From Streptomyces filamentosus (GTDB taxonomy: Bacteria; Actinomycetota; Actinomycetes; Streptomycetales; Streptomycetaceae), in NCBI RefSeq assembly GCF_014654895.1, contig NZ_BNBE01000003.1, positions 462,501 to 526,500 of the forward strand: a stretch of 64,000 nucleotides of DNA. Reading direction: 5' to 3'. The notes beneath the pieces are model-generated. The model was not told the origin of the DNA. It saw only the letters and a list, made by a program, of their open reading frames with translations, and made no database searches. Made by a program: the position numbers and the translations under genes. Shown piece after piece: positions 1 to 9,571 of this stretch (position 1 is the stretch's first letter; every line of letters starts with the position of its first letter).

Positions 1-37
1 CGGAGCTCTCCAGGAAGGTCCGGCGGTTCAGCGGCAT
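1..37 (-). CDS. N-terminus of a Tat-exported protein (partial)
   Basis: Only the first 12 codons are inside the window, reading leftwards from an ATG at 37. They encode MPLNRRTFLESS, which contains the twin-arginine export motif (RRTFL). An AAGGAG ribosome-binding site lies 8 nt upstream (complement of 46-51). The mature protein is outside the window, so its function cannot be told. Tat export suggests a folded, often cofactor-binding secreted enzyme. The gene is divergent from pyk. Confidence 0.7.
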   Translation of the reverse strand, partial: MPLNRRTFLESS

Positions 38-299
38 GTGTGTTTCTCCTTGTTCCGTGGCGCTGCCTCTGGGTGCACAACGCGCGTAGATTCTGGCCCA
101 GACGCCTCTGGAGCAACAGCCCTTTCGGGTTACGGAGCGGGAAAGTGTTCGTACCGTATGGCGAGACGACGGCCTCCGGAGCTCGGAAAACGCTCATCGG
201 AGCAACCCGCCGCACAGATTCAATACTTGTCAACGGCGTTTCACGCAAAGGTTGTTGAGTAGTCATGCGGGACCCACCGGCTACCGGCGGGTAAGGCCC
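38..299. other. Intergenic region between Tat-protein gene and pyk
   Basis: No convincing gene is visible. Short open frames here lack good ribosome-binding sites and actinomycete codon bias. The stretch is noticeably less G+C-rich than the flanking genes, as expected for a divergent promoter region. Confidence 0.5.
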
Positions 300-305
300 T
301 AGGCT
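300..305 (+). promoter_or_regulatory. -10 box of pyk, predicting a leaderless mRNA
   Basis: TAGGCT fits the TANNNT -10 pattern and is separated by 6 nt from the pyk ATG at 312. Transcription would begin at or next to the start codon. There is no ribosome-binding site upstream of this ATG, which agrees. No good -35 hexamer is seen. Confidence 0.45.
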
Positions 306-311
306 CGCCTC

Positions 312-1739
312 ATGCGCCGAGCGAAAATCGTTTGTACCCTTGGGCCCGCCACCGAAACATACGACCAGATCAAGGCGTTGATCGAGGCCGGAATGGACGT
401 GGCCCGCTTCAACCTCAGCCACGGCACCTACGCCGAACACGAGGAGCGTTACCACCGGGTCCGCAAGGCGGCCGACGAGACCGGCCGCAGCGTCGGCGTC
501 CTCGCCGACCTTCAAGGCCCGAAGATCCGCCTCGGCCGCTTCCGCGAGGGCCCCGTACTGCTTGAACGCGGCGACGACTTCACCATCACCGTCGAACCGG
601 CCGAGGGCGACCGCCACCGCTGCGGCACCACCTACTCCGGCCTCGCCCAGGACGTCACCCCCGGCGAGCGGATCCTCGTCGACGACGGCCGCGTCACCCT
701 GGAGGTCGTCTCCGTCGACGGCCCCCGGGTCAACACCCGCGTCGTCGAGGGCGGCATGGTCTCCGACCACAAGGGCCTCAACCTCCCGGGCGTCGCCGTC
801 TCCGTCCCCGCGCTCTCCGACAAGGACGTCGAAGACCTCCGCTGGGCGCTCCGCACCGGCGCCGACGTCATCGCCCTCTCCTTCGTCCGCTCCGCCCGGG
901 ACATCGAGGACGTCCACCGCATCATGGACGAGGAGGGCCTCCGCCTCCCCGTCATCGCCAAGATCGAGAAGCCCCAGGCGGTCGAGAACATCGAGGAGAT
1001 CGTCGCCGCCTTCGACGGCATCATGGTCGCCCGCGGCGACCTGGGCGTCGAGATGCCCCTGGAACAGGTGCCGATCGTCCAGAAGCGCGCCGTCAAGCTC
1101 GCCAAGCGGAACGCCAAGCCCGTCATCGTCGCCACCCAGATGCTCGACTCGATGATCGACAACTCCCGGCCCACCCGCGCCGAGGCGTCCGACGTGGCCA
1201 ACGCGGTCATCGACGGCACCGACGCCGTGATGCTCTCCGGCGAGACCAGCGTCGGCCGCTTCCCCATCGAGACGGTCCGCACCATGAGCCGCATCGTCGA
1301 AGCCGCCGAGGAGGACGTCCTCGCCAAGGGCCTCCCGCCGCTGACCGAGCGCAACAAGCCCCGCACCCAGGGCGGCGCCGTGGCCCGGGCCGCCGCCGAG
1401 ATGGGCGACTTCCTCGGCGCGAAGTTCCTGGTGGCCTTCACCCAGTCCGGCGACACCGTCCGCCGGCTCTCCCGCTACCGCTCGCCGATCCCCCTGCTCG
1501 CCTTCACACCGGACCCGGCGACCCGCTCGCAACTCAACCTCACCTGGGGCGTGGAGACCTTCCTCGGCCCCCACGTCGACTCCACCGACGCCATGGTCGC
1601 CCAGGTCGACGAGGAACTGCTGCGCATCGGCCGCTGCCGGAAGGGCGACGTCGTGGTGATCACCGCCGGCTCCCCGCCCGGCGTCTCGGGCTCCACGAAC
1701 CTGGTCCGCGTCCACCACATCGGGGACCCGCTCTCCTGA
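312..1739 (+). CDS. pyk: Pyruvate kinase
   Basis: Catalyses phosphoenolpyruvate + ADP to pyruvate + ATP, the last step of glycolysis, in the cytoplasm. The 475-residue length is normal for the bacterial enzyme. Recognisable family blocks in order are KIVCTLGPAT at residues 5-14, NLSHG in the substrate site, DLQGPKIR, the catalytic-lysine block IAKIEKP, the metal/substrate block VARGDLGVE, and ATQMLDSM, followed by the C-terminal alpha/beta regulatory domain. The ATG at 312 starts the first conserved strand directly and has no Shine-Dalgarno sequence. A -10 box 6 nt upstream suggests leaderless translation. The gene is monocistronic and ends before a strong hairpin at 1831-1859. Streptomycetes usually carry two pyk genes, and which paralogue this is cannot be decided from sequence alone. 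Confidence 0.97.
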   Translation: MRRAKIVCTLGPATETYDQIKALIEAGMDVARFNLSHGTYAEHEERYHRVRKAADETGRSVGVLADLQGPKIRLGRFREGPVLLERGDDFTITVEPAEGDRHRCGTTYSGLAQDVTPGERILVDDGRVTLEVVSVDGPRVNTRVVEGGMVSDHKGLNLPGVAVSVPALSDKDVEDLRWALRTGADVIALSFVRSARDIEDVHRIMDEEGLRLPVIAKIEKPQAVENIEEIVAAFDGIMVARGDLGVEMPLEQVPIVQKRAVKLAKRNAKPVIVATQMLDSMIDNSRPTRAEASDVANAVIDGTDAVMLSGETSVGRFPIETVRTMSRIVEAAEEDVLAKGLPPLTERNKPRTQGGAVARAAAEMGDFLGAKFLVAFTQSGDTVRRLSRYRSPIPLLAFTPDPATRSQLNLTWGVETFLGPHVDSTDAMVAQVDEELLRIGRCRKGDVVVITAGSPPGVSGSTNLVRVHHIGDPLS

Positions 1740-1830
1740 CCCCGGAGGCGCGGGGACACAGCACCCGCGCACGCGGTGGGACACCAGGAAGAACCACGTC
1801 ACCAGAAGTGAAGTGGCGCAATGACGCCCC

Positions 1831-1859
1831 GAGGTCCGGACCCTTCGGGTCCGGACCTC
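1831..1859. terminator. Bidirectional hairpin between pyk and the endonuclease-like gene
   Basis: A perfect 13-bp inverted repeat (1831-1843 with 1847-1859) with a 3-nt loop lies between two convergent genes. It has no U-run, as is usual for streptomycete terminators. It can serve both strands. Confidence 0.75.
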
Positions 1860-1875
1860 GACCGGGTGGCGGTGG

Positions 1876-2664
1876 TCAGTGCTTGGGGCCCACGTGGGCG
1901 TCCATGAGCGCGACGGAGGCTTTGCGGGCGACGGAGATGTTGTAGGGAGCGGTACCGCGAGCGGTGGTCGTCCACTCGACACCGACCTTGTCGAGGGTGT
2001 CGCCGAGCAGCTTCCGGATGTCGTCCGACTTGTTGGTGAAGAAATACCGGGGGTACTCGTACCGCTTGCGTTCGCCGCCGACGAGGCGAGTCGTCCAATT
2101 GGTGATCCGGCAGCCGTCGGAGTGGATGAGGCCGCGGATGAATTCCCAGGGGCGCGCATCGATGATCTTCTGCTGCCAGGCTTCGAGTGCGATGCGCCGC
2201 TCGTGCTTCTTCCCGGGGCCGTGCTGGGGGAAGAGACAGGCTAGATGCAGCGAGTACACCTTGACGTTGTGGCAGCCCTTCCTGCGCACGCGGCAGGTGG
2301 AGTTGTCCGGAAACACCCGGCGCATGGCTCTCTCGGCCTCGTCCTGTACGCCTGGCCAGGCGTCATCGAGTGTGATCATGAGGCTCGGTGCCCGGTGCGC
2401 CGAGTATCGGCTGATGTGCCCGTCGCCGAGATAGAGGCCAAGGAGGTAGGCGTACGCTGCCGCGTCCAATTCCCGGCCGTCGCAGCGGGGGCACTTGGGG
2501 GCGGGCTTCCCCGGGCATTCGCCGCGTTTGGCGCGGTCGGTGTGTTTCCAGTAGCCGATCGTGCCGAGCGGGACATTGAGCTTGCGGGCGACGTCAGCGT
2601 TCTTCGTGCCGTCGCGCAGGAGCGTCAGCGCCTGCCGGCGTACCTCTGTTCCATGGAAGTGCAT
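1876..2664 (-). CDS. HTH plus LAGLIDADG-like homing endonuclease family protein
   Basis: About 262 residues if started at the ATG at 2664. A GTG at 2703 would add 13 residues, and neither start has a strong ribosome-binding site. Residues about 5-40 look like a transposase-type helix-turn-helix (ADVARKLNVPLGTIGYW). A CPRC knuckle follows at 58-61. There are then two LAGLIDADG-like helices, LLGLYLGDG (74-82) and FIRGLIHSDG (175-184), about 100 residues apart as in single-chain enzymes. Each keeps one acidic residue before the final glycine. Free-standing proteins of this type occur in actinomycetes and are often annotated only as HTH proteins or regulators. The gene lies directly downstream of, and on the same strand as, the tRNA gene, with no visible intron or intein. 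The role is therefore inferred: a DNA-binding or DNA-cutting selfish element, or a domesticated regulator. Confidence 0.7.
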   Translation of the reverse strand: MHFHGTEVRRQALTLLRDGTKNADVARKLNVPLGTIGYWKHTDRAKRGECPGKPAPKCPRCDGRELDAAAYAYLLGLYLGDGHISRYSAHRAPSLMITLDDAWPGVQDEAERAMRRVFPDNSTCRVRRKGCHNVKVYSLHLACLFPQHGPGKKHERRIALEAWQQKIIDARPWEFIRGLIHSDGCRITNWTTRLVGGERKRYEYPRYFFTNKSDDIRKLLGDTLDKVGVEWTTTARGTAPYNISVARKASVALMDAHVGPKH

Positions 2665-2773
2665 GCGGTCGATCGTGACCGGCTCGTGGGGGTCGCATGG
2701 CACAGATGGTCAGGCTTCATGCGTGTGAGTGACGGTCACCCATAGACCGGGTACCTTAGAATCGAAGGAAAAG

Positions 2774-2848
2774 TGCCCCAGGTGGGATTCGAACCCACAC
2801 TGTCCGCTGTTTGAGAGCGGCCTCTCTGACCAGTTGGAGTACTGGGGC
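2774..2848 (-). tRNA. tRNA with Leu(CAA) anticodon and a short variable loop
   Basis: A 75-nt cloverleaf. The 7-bp acceptor stem is GCCCCAG/CTGGGGC with an A discriminator. The 5-bp anticodon stem CCGCT/AGCGG holds loop CTCAAAC, so the anticodon is CAA (leucine, UUG). The T arm is GTGGG-TTCGAAT-CCCAC and the 5-nt variable loop is ACAGT. CCA is not encoded. Bacterial leucine tRNAs normally have a long variable arm, so the anticodon and the class I architecture are an unusual pair. The tRNA call is firm. The amino acid identity rests on the anticodon alone. Confidence 0.9.
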
Positions 2849-2960
2849 CTTAGAAAGCGAGGGCGCTATGGCCCCTGCGGAGCACCACCTTACAGGAGGT
2901 AGGTAGGCTCATGGGGAGCTGTATCCGCCTCGGAACGAGGCCATCGAACGAGGAGCCCCC

Positions 2961-3614
2961 GTGACCGCCCCCGAGTCGCCCCAGCCCGCCGACGACGCCG
3001 AATCGTCGCACGTCCCGCCGCTGACGACCCGCGTCGTCATCGCCGAGGACGAGGCCCTGATCCGCCTCGATCTCAAGGAGATGCTGGAGGAGGAGGGCTA
3101 CTCGGTCGTCGGCGAGGCGGGCGACGGCCAGACCGCCGTCGAGCTGGCCCGTGAGCACCGCCCCGACCTGGTGATCCTGGACGTGAAGATGCCCGTCCTC
3201 GACGGCATCTCCGCCGCCGAGAAGATCGCCGGCGAGTCCATCGCCCCGGTCCTCATGCTCACCGCCTTCTCCCAGCGCGACCTCGTGGAGCGCGCCCGGG
3301 ACGCCGGTGCCATGGCCTACCTGGTGAAGCCCTTCAGCAAGAGCGACGTGGTCCCGGCCATCGAGATGGCCGTCTCCCGCTTCGCCGAGCTGCGTGCCCT
3401 GGAGCAGGAGGTCGCCGACCTCAGCCAGCGCCTGGAGACCCGCAAGCTGGTCGACCGTGCCAAGTCGATCCTCCAGACCCAGTACGGCCTGACCGAGCCG
3501 GCCGCCTTCCGCTGGATCCAGAAGACCTCCATGGACCGCCGCATGTCCATGCAGCAGGTCGCCGAGGCCGTCATCGAGGACGCCGAGGAGAAGAAGGCCG
3601 CGAAGGGGCAGTAG
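2961..3614 (+). CDS. pdtaR: PdtaR-type response regulator with ANTAR RNA-binding domain
   Basis: A 217-residue two-domain regulator. The receiver domain covers about residues 24-140, with acidic pocket ED at 29-30, phosphoacceptor D74 (VILDVKMP) and conserved K123 (VKPF). The C-terminal ANTAR domain (about 150-210) carries the usual RAKSILQ...A...I pattern. ANTAR proteins bind paired hairpins in mRNA leaders and prevent termination. This is the cytoplasmic partner of a PdtaS-type sensor kinase, which is not in this window. The start is GTG at 2961, preceded by GAGGAG. The poorly conserved first 23 residues are typical. The gene is monocistronic and ends at a strong terminator. It is a close match to mycobacterial Rv1626. 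Confidence 0.92.
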   Translation: MTAPESPQPADDAESSHVPPLTTRVVIAEDEALIRLDLKEMLEEEGYSVVGEAGDGQTAVELAREHRPDLVILDVKMPVLDGISAAEKIAGESIAPVLMLTAFSQRDLVERARDAGAMAYLVKPFSKSDVVPAIEMAVSRFAELRALEQEVADLSQRLETRKLVDRAKSILQTQYGLTEPAAFRWIQKTSMDRRMSMQQVAEAVIEDAEEKKAAKGQ

Positions 3615-3632
3615 CCCGTACCCGTACACGGC

Positions 3633-3669
3633 GGAAGGCCCGCCCCGCGCGATGCGGGGCGGGCCTTCC
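3633..3669. terminator. Strong bidirectional terminator between pdtaR and livF
   Basis: A perfect 16-bp G+C-rich stem (3633-3648 with 3654-3669) with a 5-nt loop lies between convergent genes. It is followed by TGCG rather than a T-run. Confidence 0.85.
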
Positions 3670-3688
3670 TGCGTACGTCCGCCGGTGC

Positions 3689-4401
3689 TCAGTCCTCGCC
3701 GAGGTACGCCTTGCGCACCGACTCGTCGTGCAGCAGGTCCCGGCCCGTGCCGGAGAGCACGATCTTGCCGATCTCCAGCACGTGGCCGTGGTCCGCGAGG
3801 GCCAGCGCGGCCTGGGCGTTCTGCTCGACGAGCAGGATCGTGGTGCCCTGGGCCTTCAGCTCGGCGATGGTCGCCATGATCTTCTGCATCATGATCGGCG
3901 AGAGGCCCATGGAGGGCTCGTCGAGCATGAGCAGCTTGGGCTGGGACATCAGCGCCCGGCCCATGGCGAGCATCTGCTGCTCGCCGCCGGAGAGCGTGCC
4001 GGCCGCCTGCTTGCGACGCTCGCCCAGGATCGGGAAGAGGTCGTAGGCGCGCTGCACGTCCTTGGCGATCCCGGCGGTGTCCTTCCGGAGGAAGGCGCCG
4101 AGGAGGAGGTTCTCCTCGATGGTCATGCGCGGGAAGATGTGCCGGCCCTCGGGGGAGTGGGCCAGCCCCAGCGAGACGATCTTGTGTGCGGGGATCTTGC
4201 GGAGGGACTTGCCCTCGAACCTGATCTGGCCGCCGACGGGCTTGAGGAGCCCGGAGAGGGTCCGCAGGGTGGTGGTCTTCCCGGCGCCGTTGGTGCCGAT
4301 GAGGGTGACGACCTCGCCCGCCTCCACGGAGAAGGAGATGCCCTTGACGGCCTCGATCTTTCCGTAGGCGACGCGCAGGTCCTCGACTTCGAGCAGTGCG
4401 G

Positions 4402-4405
<4 letters not shown>
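3689..4405 (-). CDS. livF: Branched-chain amino acid ABC transporter ATP-binding protein LivF
   Basis: A 238-residue cytoplasmic ATPase subunit. Walker A is GTNGAGKTT (about 36-44), the signature is LSGGEQQ, and Walker B is LLMLDEPSMGL. LivF is the shorter of the paired ATPases of the high-affinity leucine/isoleucine/valine importer. The ATG at 4403-4405 overlaps the livG stop as ATGA, so translation is probably coupled. The open frame extends further upstream, but that part is arginine-rich shadow of livG. Last gene of the livK-H-M-G-F cluster. Confidence 0.95.
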
Positions 4406-5436
<1,031 letters not shown>

Positions 5437-5439
5437 GGT

Positions 5440-7275
5440 TCAGGCACCTGCCTTGGCGAGCGTGGCGGGCGTCTCGTCCTTCTCGTGGAACTCCAGCTGG
5501 CGGCGCCGGTTGGCGATCATGCCCTCCGGGCGGAAGCGCATGAGCAGGATCAGCGCGACGCCGAAGGCGAGGAGCTGGAACTCGCCGAGGAACTGGAGCT
5601 TGTTCGGGATGAGGAAGAGCAGCGCGGCACCGACCAGGGGTCCGCTCATGGTGCCCATGCCGCCGAGGACGACGGCCGCGAGCAGGAAGGCGGAGTTGGG
5701 GGGGATGGGACCGGCGAAGAGGTACTGCTCCGGCGTCACGGTGTAGGTGACGTGGGCCTGCACGGTGCCCGCGAGGCCGGCGAGCGAGGCGCCGAGGGCG
5801 AAGGCGATGAGCTTGACCCGGAAGCCGTTGATGCCCATGGCGAGCGCGGCGGTCTCGTCCTCGCGGATGGCGACCCAGGCGCGGCCGATGCGGGAGTCGC
5901 CGCTGCGCCGGAAGACCAGCACGACGACCGCCATGATCAGCAGCATCAGGAAGAAGTAGTTGGCGAAGCGGCCGATGGTGAAGCCGGCGATCGTGTGCTC
6001 GACGCCGAAGTCGAAGCCGAAGATGTTCAGGTTCGGGATCGACGCGATGCCGTTGGAGCCGTTGGTGATGTCGGGGCCGGAGGTGCCGTCCGTGTTGTTC
6101 ACCGCGATGCGGAAGATCTCGCCGAAGCCGAGGGTCACGATGGCGAGGTAGTCGCCGCGCAGCCGCAGGGTCGGGGCGCCGATGAGGACGCCGAAGATCA
6201 GTGAGGCCACCGCGCCGACCAGGACCGCCGCCCAGAAGGGCAGGTGGAGGCCGGAGGGTGAGGTCGGGGCGCCGGAGACCAGGGCGGCGGCGTAGGCGCC
6301 GACGCCGAGGAAGGCGACGTATCCGAGGTCGAGCAGGCCGGCGAGGCCGACGACGATGTTCAGGCCCAGGGCGACCGTGGCGAAGATCAGGATGTAGACG
6401 CCGAGCGTCGCGTACTGGTCGTCGGTCTGGGTGAAGGGGAAGAGTGCCGCGGCGATGAACGCGCCGGCGATGGAGAGGTTCTGGTGCTTCCCGGTGAGCG
6501 TCGTGGCCTGCTGGGTGAGGCCCGACTTGTTGACCGCGGCGAAGCCGAGGCCGGTGGTGATGAGGAAGCCGAGGAACAGCTCGTCGTACTCGGTGCCGAC
6601 GCCGTAGGTGAAGACGCCGAGGGCGACGGCGAGGACGGCGGTGATGATGAGGATCTCGACGGCGGAGTTCATCGCGGGCAGCCTGCGCACCGGACCGGTG
6701 GCGAAGGCGGCCTTGAAGGTGGACCAGCCGTTGCCCGCCCGGTGCTTGAAGCGGTCCCAGCCGGTGTCCTCGGGGTCGAGGGGCAGCAGCGCGGGTCGCT
6801 CGAAGGGGAGGCCGAGGCCGCCCAGGAGGCCGAGCAGGGTGGCGACGGCGGCGACCACGCCGCCGGGCTCCAGGTTGACCGGTCCGCCGAGCTCGACGCT
6901 GATCGCGCCGACGGTGAACCAGGTGGTGGCGAAGGTGGCGATGGTGGCGAGCCGGACCGCCGGGTCCGCGCCGGCCGGGGTCAGCCAGCGGGTGCCCTTG
7001 ACGCCGTACGAGGAGAGGGCGAAGAGCGTGGTGAGCGCGCCGAGCACCAGGACCTGGAGCTGGAGGCCGCCCGGGTAGCCGGTGACCGTGAGGTCGCCGG
7101 GGAAGCGGGGGGTCCAGGTCCAGGCGAGGAAGCAGCTGGCGACCGTGAGGACGCCGCCGCCGAGGGCGAGGGCGCGGGCCGCCTTGGGCGGCAGGAAACC
7201 GATGAGGCCGGTGGCCGCGGATTCCTGGGCCGTGGCGGCCGCGGGGGCCTTGGGGTTCTCGGAGATGGTGGTCAT
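5440..7275 (-). CDS. livM: Branched-chain amino acid ABC transporter permease LivM, N-terminally extended
   Basis: About 611 residues. The C-terminal 320 or so are the standard LivM permease fold, with several membrane segments and the conserved block LRLRGDYLAIVTLGFGEI. The preceding roughly 250 residues add at least four hydrophobic helices, making the protein nearly twice the length of E. coli LivM. Extended LivM proteins of this sort are common in actinomycetes. The ATG at 7275 is chosen. An in-frame GTG at 7284 overlaps the livH stop as GTGA and could be the true coupled start, adding three residues. It forms the membrane channel with LivH. Confidence 0.92.
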   Translation of the reverse strand: MTTISENPKAPAAATAQESAATGLIGFLPPKAARALALGGGVLTVASCFLAWTWTPRFPGDLTVTGYPGGLQLQVLVLGALTTLFALSSYGVKGTRWLTPAGADPAVRLATIATFATTWFTVGAISVELGGPVNLEPGGVVAAVATLLGLLGGLGLPFERPALLPLDPEDTGWDRFKHRAGNGWSTFKAAFATGPVRRLPAMNSAVEILIITAVLAVALGVFTYGVGTEYDELFLGFLITTGLGFAAVNKSGLTQQATTLTGKHQNLSIAGAFIAAALFPFTQTDDQYATLGVYILIFATVALGLNIVVGLAGLLDLGYVAFLGVGAYAAALVSGAPTSPSGLHLPFWAAVLVGAVASLIFGVLIGAPTLRLRGDYLAIVTLGFGEIFRIAVNNTDGTSGPDITNGSNGIASIPNLNIFGFDFGVEHTIAGFTIGRFANYFFLMLLIMAVVVLVFRRSGDSRIGRAWVAIREDETAALAMGINGFRVKLIAFALGASLAGLAGTVQAHVTYTVTPEQYLFAGPIPPNSAFLLAAVVLGGMGTMSGPLVGAALLFLIPNKLQFLGEFQLLAFGVALILLMRFRPEGMIANRRRQLEFHEKDETPATLAKAGA

Positions 7276-7280
7276 GGTGC

Positions 7281-8210
7281 TCACGCCCTGTCCGCGACGC
7301 GCTCGCCGAGCAGGCCCTGGGGCCGGGCGAGGAGGACGACGATGAGGAGGATGAAGGCCCAGACGTCGGCCCAGGACTGGCCGCCGAACTGCTCCATGCC
7401 CGGAACGTGGCTGATGTAGGCCGTCGCCATGGTCTCGGCGAGGCCGAGGACCAGACCGCCGATCATGGCGCCGTAGATGTTGCCGATGCCGCCGAGGACC
7501 GCGGCGGTGAACGCCTTGAGGCCGAGGAGGAAGCCCATCTTGTACTCGACGACGCCGTACTTGAGGCCGTAGGCGACCGCGCCGACGGCGGCGAAGGCGG
7601 CGCCGAGGGCGAACGCGACCACGATGATGCGGTCGGTGTTGACGCCCATGAGCTTCGCGGTGTCCGGGTCCTGCGCCGTGGCCTGCATGCCGCGTCCGAT
7701 GCGGGTGCGCATGACGAAGAAGGCGAGGAAGGCCATGCAGATCGGGGCGGCGATCAGGAGGAACACGTCGCCGGTCTGGATGGTGACCGGGCCGAGTTCG
7801 ATCGGGCCGCCGGGGATCTGCGGGAAGGTCCGGGCGGACTTCGCCTCCGGGTACAGCGACCAGACGGCCTGCTGGAGGGCGAGGGAGAGACCGATGGCGG
7901 TGATGAGCGGAGCGAGACGGGGGCCCCCGCGCAGCGGGCGGTAGGCCAGGCGTTCCGCTCCGACGGCTATCGTCGTCGCGACGAGCACGGCACCGATGAT
8001 CATGAGGGGGAGCGCGACCCACATGCTGGTGCCGCCGGGCAGGATGAGCCAGACCGTCAGGGCCCCGAAGCCGCCGGTCATGAAGATCTCGCCGTGGGCG
8101 AAGTTGATGAGCTGGACGATGCCGTAGACCATCGTGTAGCCGACGGCGACCAGCCCGTACATGGATCCCAGTAGCAGGCCGTTGACCAGCTGCTGCGGCA
8201 GTTCGTTCAC
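7281..8210 (-). CDS. livH: Branched-chain amino acid ABC transporter permease LivH
   Basis: A 309-residue integral membrane permease of the LivH family. It begins with the amphipathic segment VNELPQQLVNGLLLG, followed by SMYGLVAVGYTMVYGI. The conserved EAA-like loop near MATVLDPDTA-type sequence is present in variant form, as is AFTAAVLGGIGNIYGAMIGG. The open frame reaches 8246, but the GTG at 8208-8210 is preferred. It is preceded by GGAGGAC at proper spacing, and it gives the family's usual N-terminus. It follows livK after an intergenic hairpin. Confidence 0.93.
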   Translation of the reverse strand: MNELPQQLVNGLLLGSMYGLVAVGYTMVYGIVQLINFAHGEIFMTGGFGALTVWLILPGGTSMWVALPLMIIGAVLVATTIAVGAERLAYRPLRGGPRLAPLITAIGLSLALQQAVWSLYPEAKSARTFPQIPGGPIELGPVTIQTGDVFLLIAAPICMAFLAFFVMRTRIGRGMQATAQDPDTAKLMGVNTDRIIVVAFALGAAFAAVGAVAYGLKYGVVEYKMGFLLGLKAFTAAVLGGIGNIYGAMIGGLVLGLAETMATAYISHVPGMEQFGGQSWADVWAFILLIVVLLARPQGLLGERVADRA

Positions 8211-8243
8211 CGCATTGTCCTCCGAGACTTTCGACGGATGTGA

Positions 8244-8281
8244 CACCGCGCGGGGCGCCTGGTGCGGCCCCCCGCGCGGTG
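8244..8281 (-). terminator. Intra-operon hairpin between livK and livH
   Basis: A 12-bp perfect stem (8244-8255 with 8270-8281) with a 14-nt loop lies just after the substrate-binding gene and before the permeases. Such a partial terminator or 3'-stabilising structure would let the binding protein be made in excess over the membrane subunits, as is typical for binding-protein transporters. The functional effect is inferred. Confidence 0.6.
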
Positions 8282-8332
8282 AAGATGGTGCTGAGTGAGA
8301 CGCCGCCGGAGATCAGCGGCGGGAAGGTTCGG

Positions 8333-9571
8333 TCACTCGCCGAAGGTGTCCGACTTGACCGGCTTGTAGGCGCCGCCCTCGACCTTGTAGACCGTGAGCT
8401 GCTTGTTGGTGGTGTCACCGAACTCGTCGAAGGAGACCTTGCCGGTCACGCCGTCGAAGGAGACGCCCTGGAGGGCCTCGGTGACCTTGGCGCGGGCGCC
8501 GTCGGGCAGCTTGCCGCTGTTGCCCTCGACGGCCTTCTTGACGGCCTCGATGATGGCCCAGGTCGAGTCGTAGGCGTAGCCGCCGTACGCCTCGTACGCC
8601 TCCTTGTAGCCGCCGGCCTTGTAGTTGGCCAGGAACTCCTTGGCGGACGGGAGGGTCTCGATCGGCGCGCCGACGGAGGTGGCGATGTCGCCCTCGGCCG
8701 CGGCCGCACCGGCGAGCTTCACGTACTCGGCGCTGTAGAGCGCGTCGCCGCCGACGACGGTGACCTTGGCGCCGGCCTCCTTGATCTGCTTGGCCAGCGG
8801 GCCGGCGGCCGGGTACTCGCCGCCGTAGTAGACGACGTCGGCGCCGGAGCTCTTCACCTTGGTGGCGACGGCGGAGAAGTCCTTGGTGTCGGGGTTGACG
8901 TGCTCGGTGCCGACGACCTTGCCGCCGAGCTTCTCCCACTCGCCCTTGAAGGTGCCCGCGAGGCCGGCGCCGTAGGTCTTCTTGTCGTCGATGATGAACG
9001 CCTTGGTCTTCTTGGCGTCGTTGAAGACGTACTGCGCGGCGAACGGGCCCTGGATGGCGTCCGTGGTGGCCGTGCGGAAGTACGAGGCGTAGGTGCGCTT
9101 CTTGGTGCCCGTGGCCCAGTCCGGGCCCTGGGAGAGCGACGGGTTGGTGTTGGCCGGGGAGACCTGCGCCAGCTTGGCGTCGTCGAAGACCTTCTGCATC
9201 GACTCGGCGACGGAGGAGTTCAGCGGGCCGACGACGCCGAGGACGGTCTTGTCGGCGACGAGCTTGGTGGCGTTCTGCTGGCCGGAGGAGGGCTGCGCCT
9301 GGTCGTCGAGGGCCTCCAGCTTGAAGGTGACGCCCTTGACGTACTCCTTCTTGTTGGCCGTCTGGACCGCGAGGTCGGCGGAGTTCTTGATGCCGAGGCC
9401 GAGGGCCGAGAGCTCGCCGGTGAGGGGGGCGTCCAGACCGATGGTGACGGTGACGCCGCCGCCCTCGCCAGAGCTGTCGCCGCCCTTGTCGTCGCGCGAA
9501 CCGCACGCGGTGAGGGTGAGCGCTCCCGCGGTGACCGCGGTGGTGAGTATGAGCAACGAACGGTTTCGCAC
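8333..9571 (-). CDS. livK: Branched-chain amino acid ABC transporter substrate-binding lipoprotein
   Basis: 412 residues. It has a lipoprotein signal peptide ending in the lipobox LTLTAC with C23 as the lipidated residue. A glycine/serine linker follows, then a periplasmic-binding-protein type I fold beginning TIGLDAPLTG. It captures branched-chain amino acids outside the membrane and delivers them to LivHM. The start is GTG at 9571 with AAGGA 6 nt upstream. It is the first gene of the liv cluster, preceded by a long non-coding leader region. Confidence 0.93.
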   Translation of the reverse strand: MRNRSLLILTTAVTAGALTLTACGSRDDKGGDSSGEGGGVTVTIGLDAPLTGELSALGLGIKNSADLAVQTANKKEYVKGVTFKLEALDDQAQPSSGQQNATKLVADKTVLGVVGPLNSSVAESMQKVFDDAKLAQVSPANTNPSLSQGPDWATGTKKRTYASYFRTATTDAIQGPFAAQYVFNDAKKTKAFIIDDKKTYGAGLAGTFKGEWEKLGGKVVGTEHVNPDTKDFSAVATKVKSSGADVVYYGGEYPAAGPLAKQIKEAGAKVTVVGGDALYSAEYVKLAGAAAAEGDIATSVGAPIETLPSAKEFLANYKAGGYKEAYEAYGGYAYDSTWAIIEAVKKAVEGNSGKLPDGARAKVTEALQGVSFDGVTGKVSFDEFGDTTNKQLTVYKVEGGAYKPVKSDTFGE

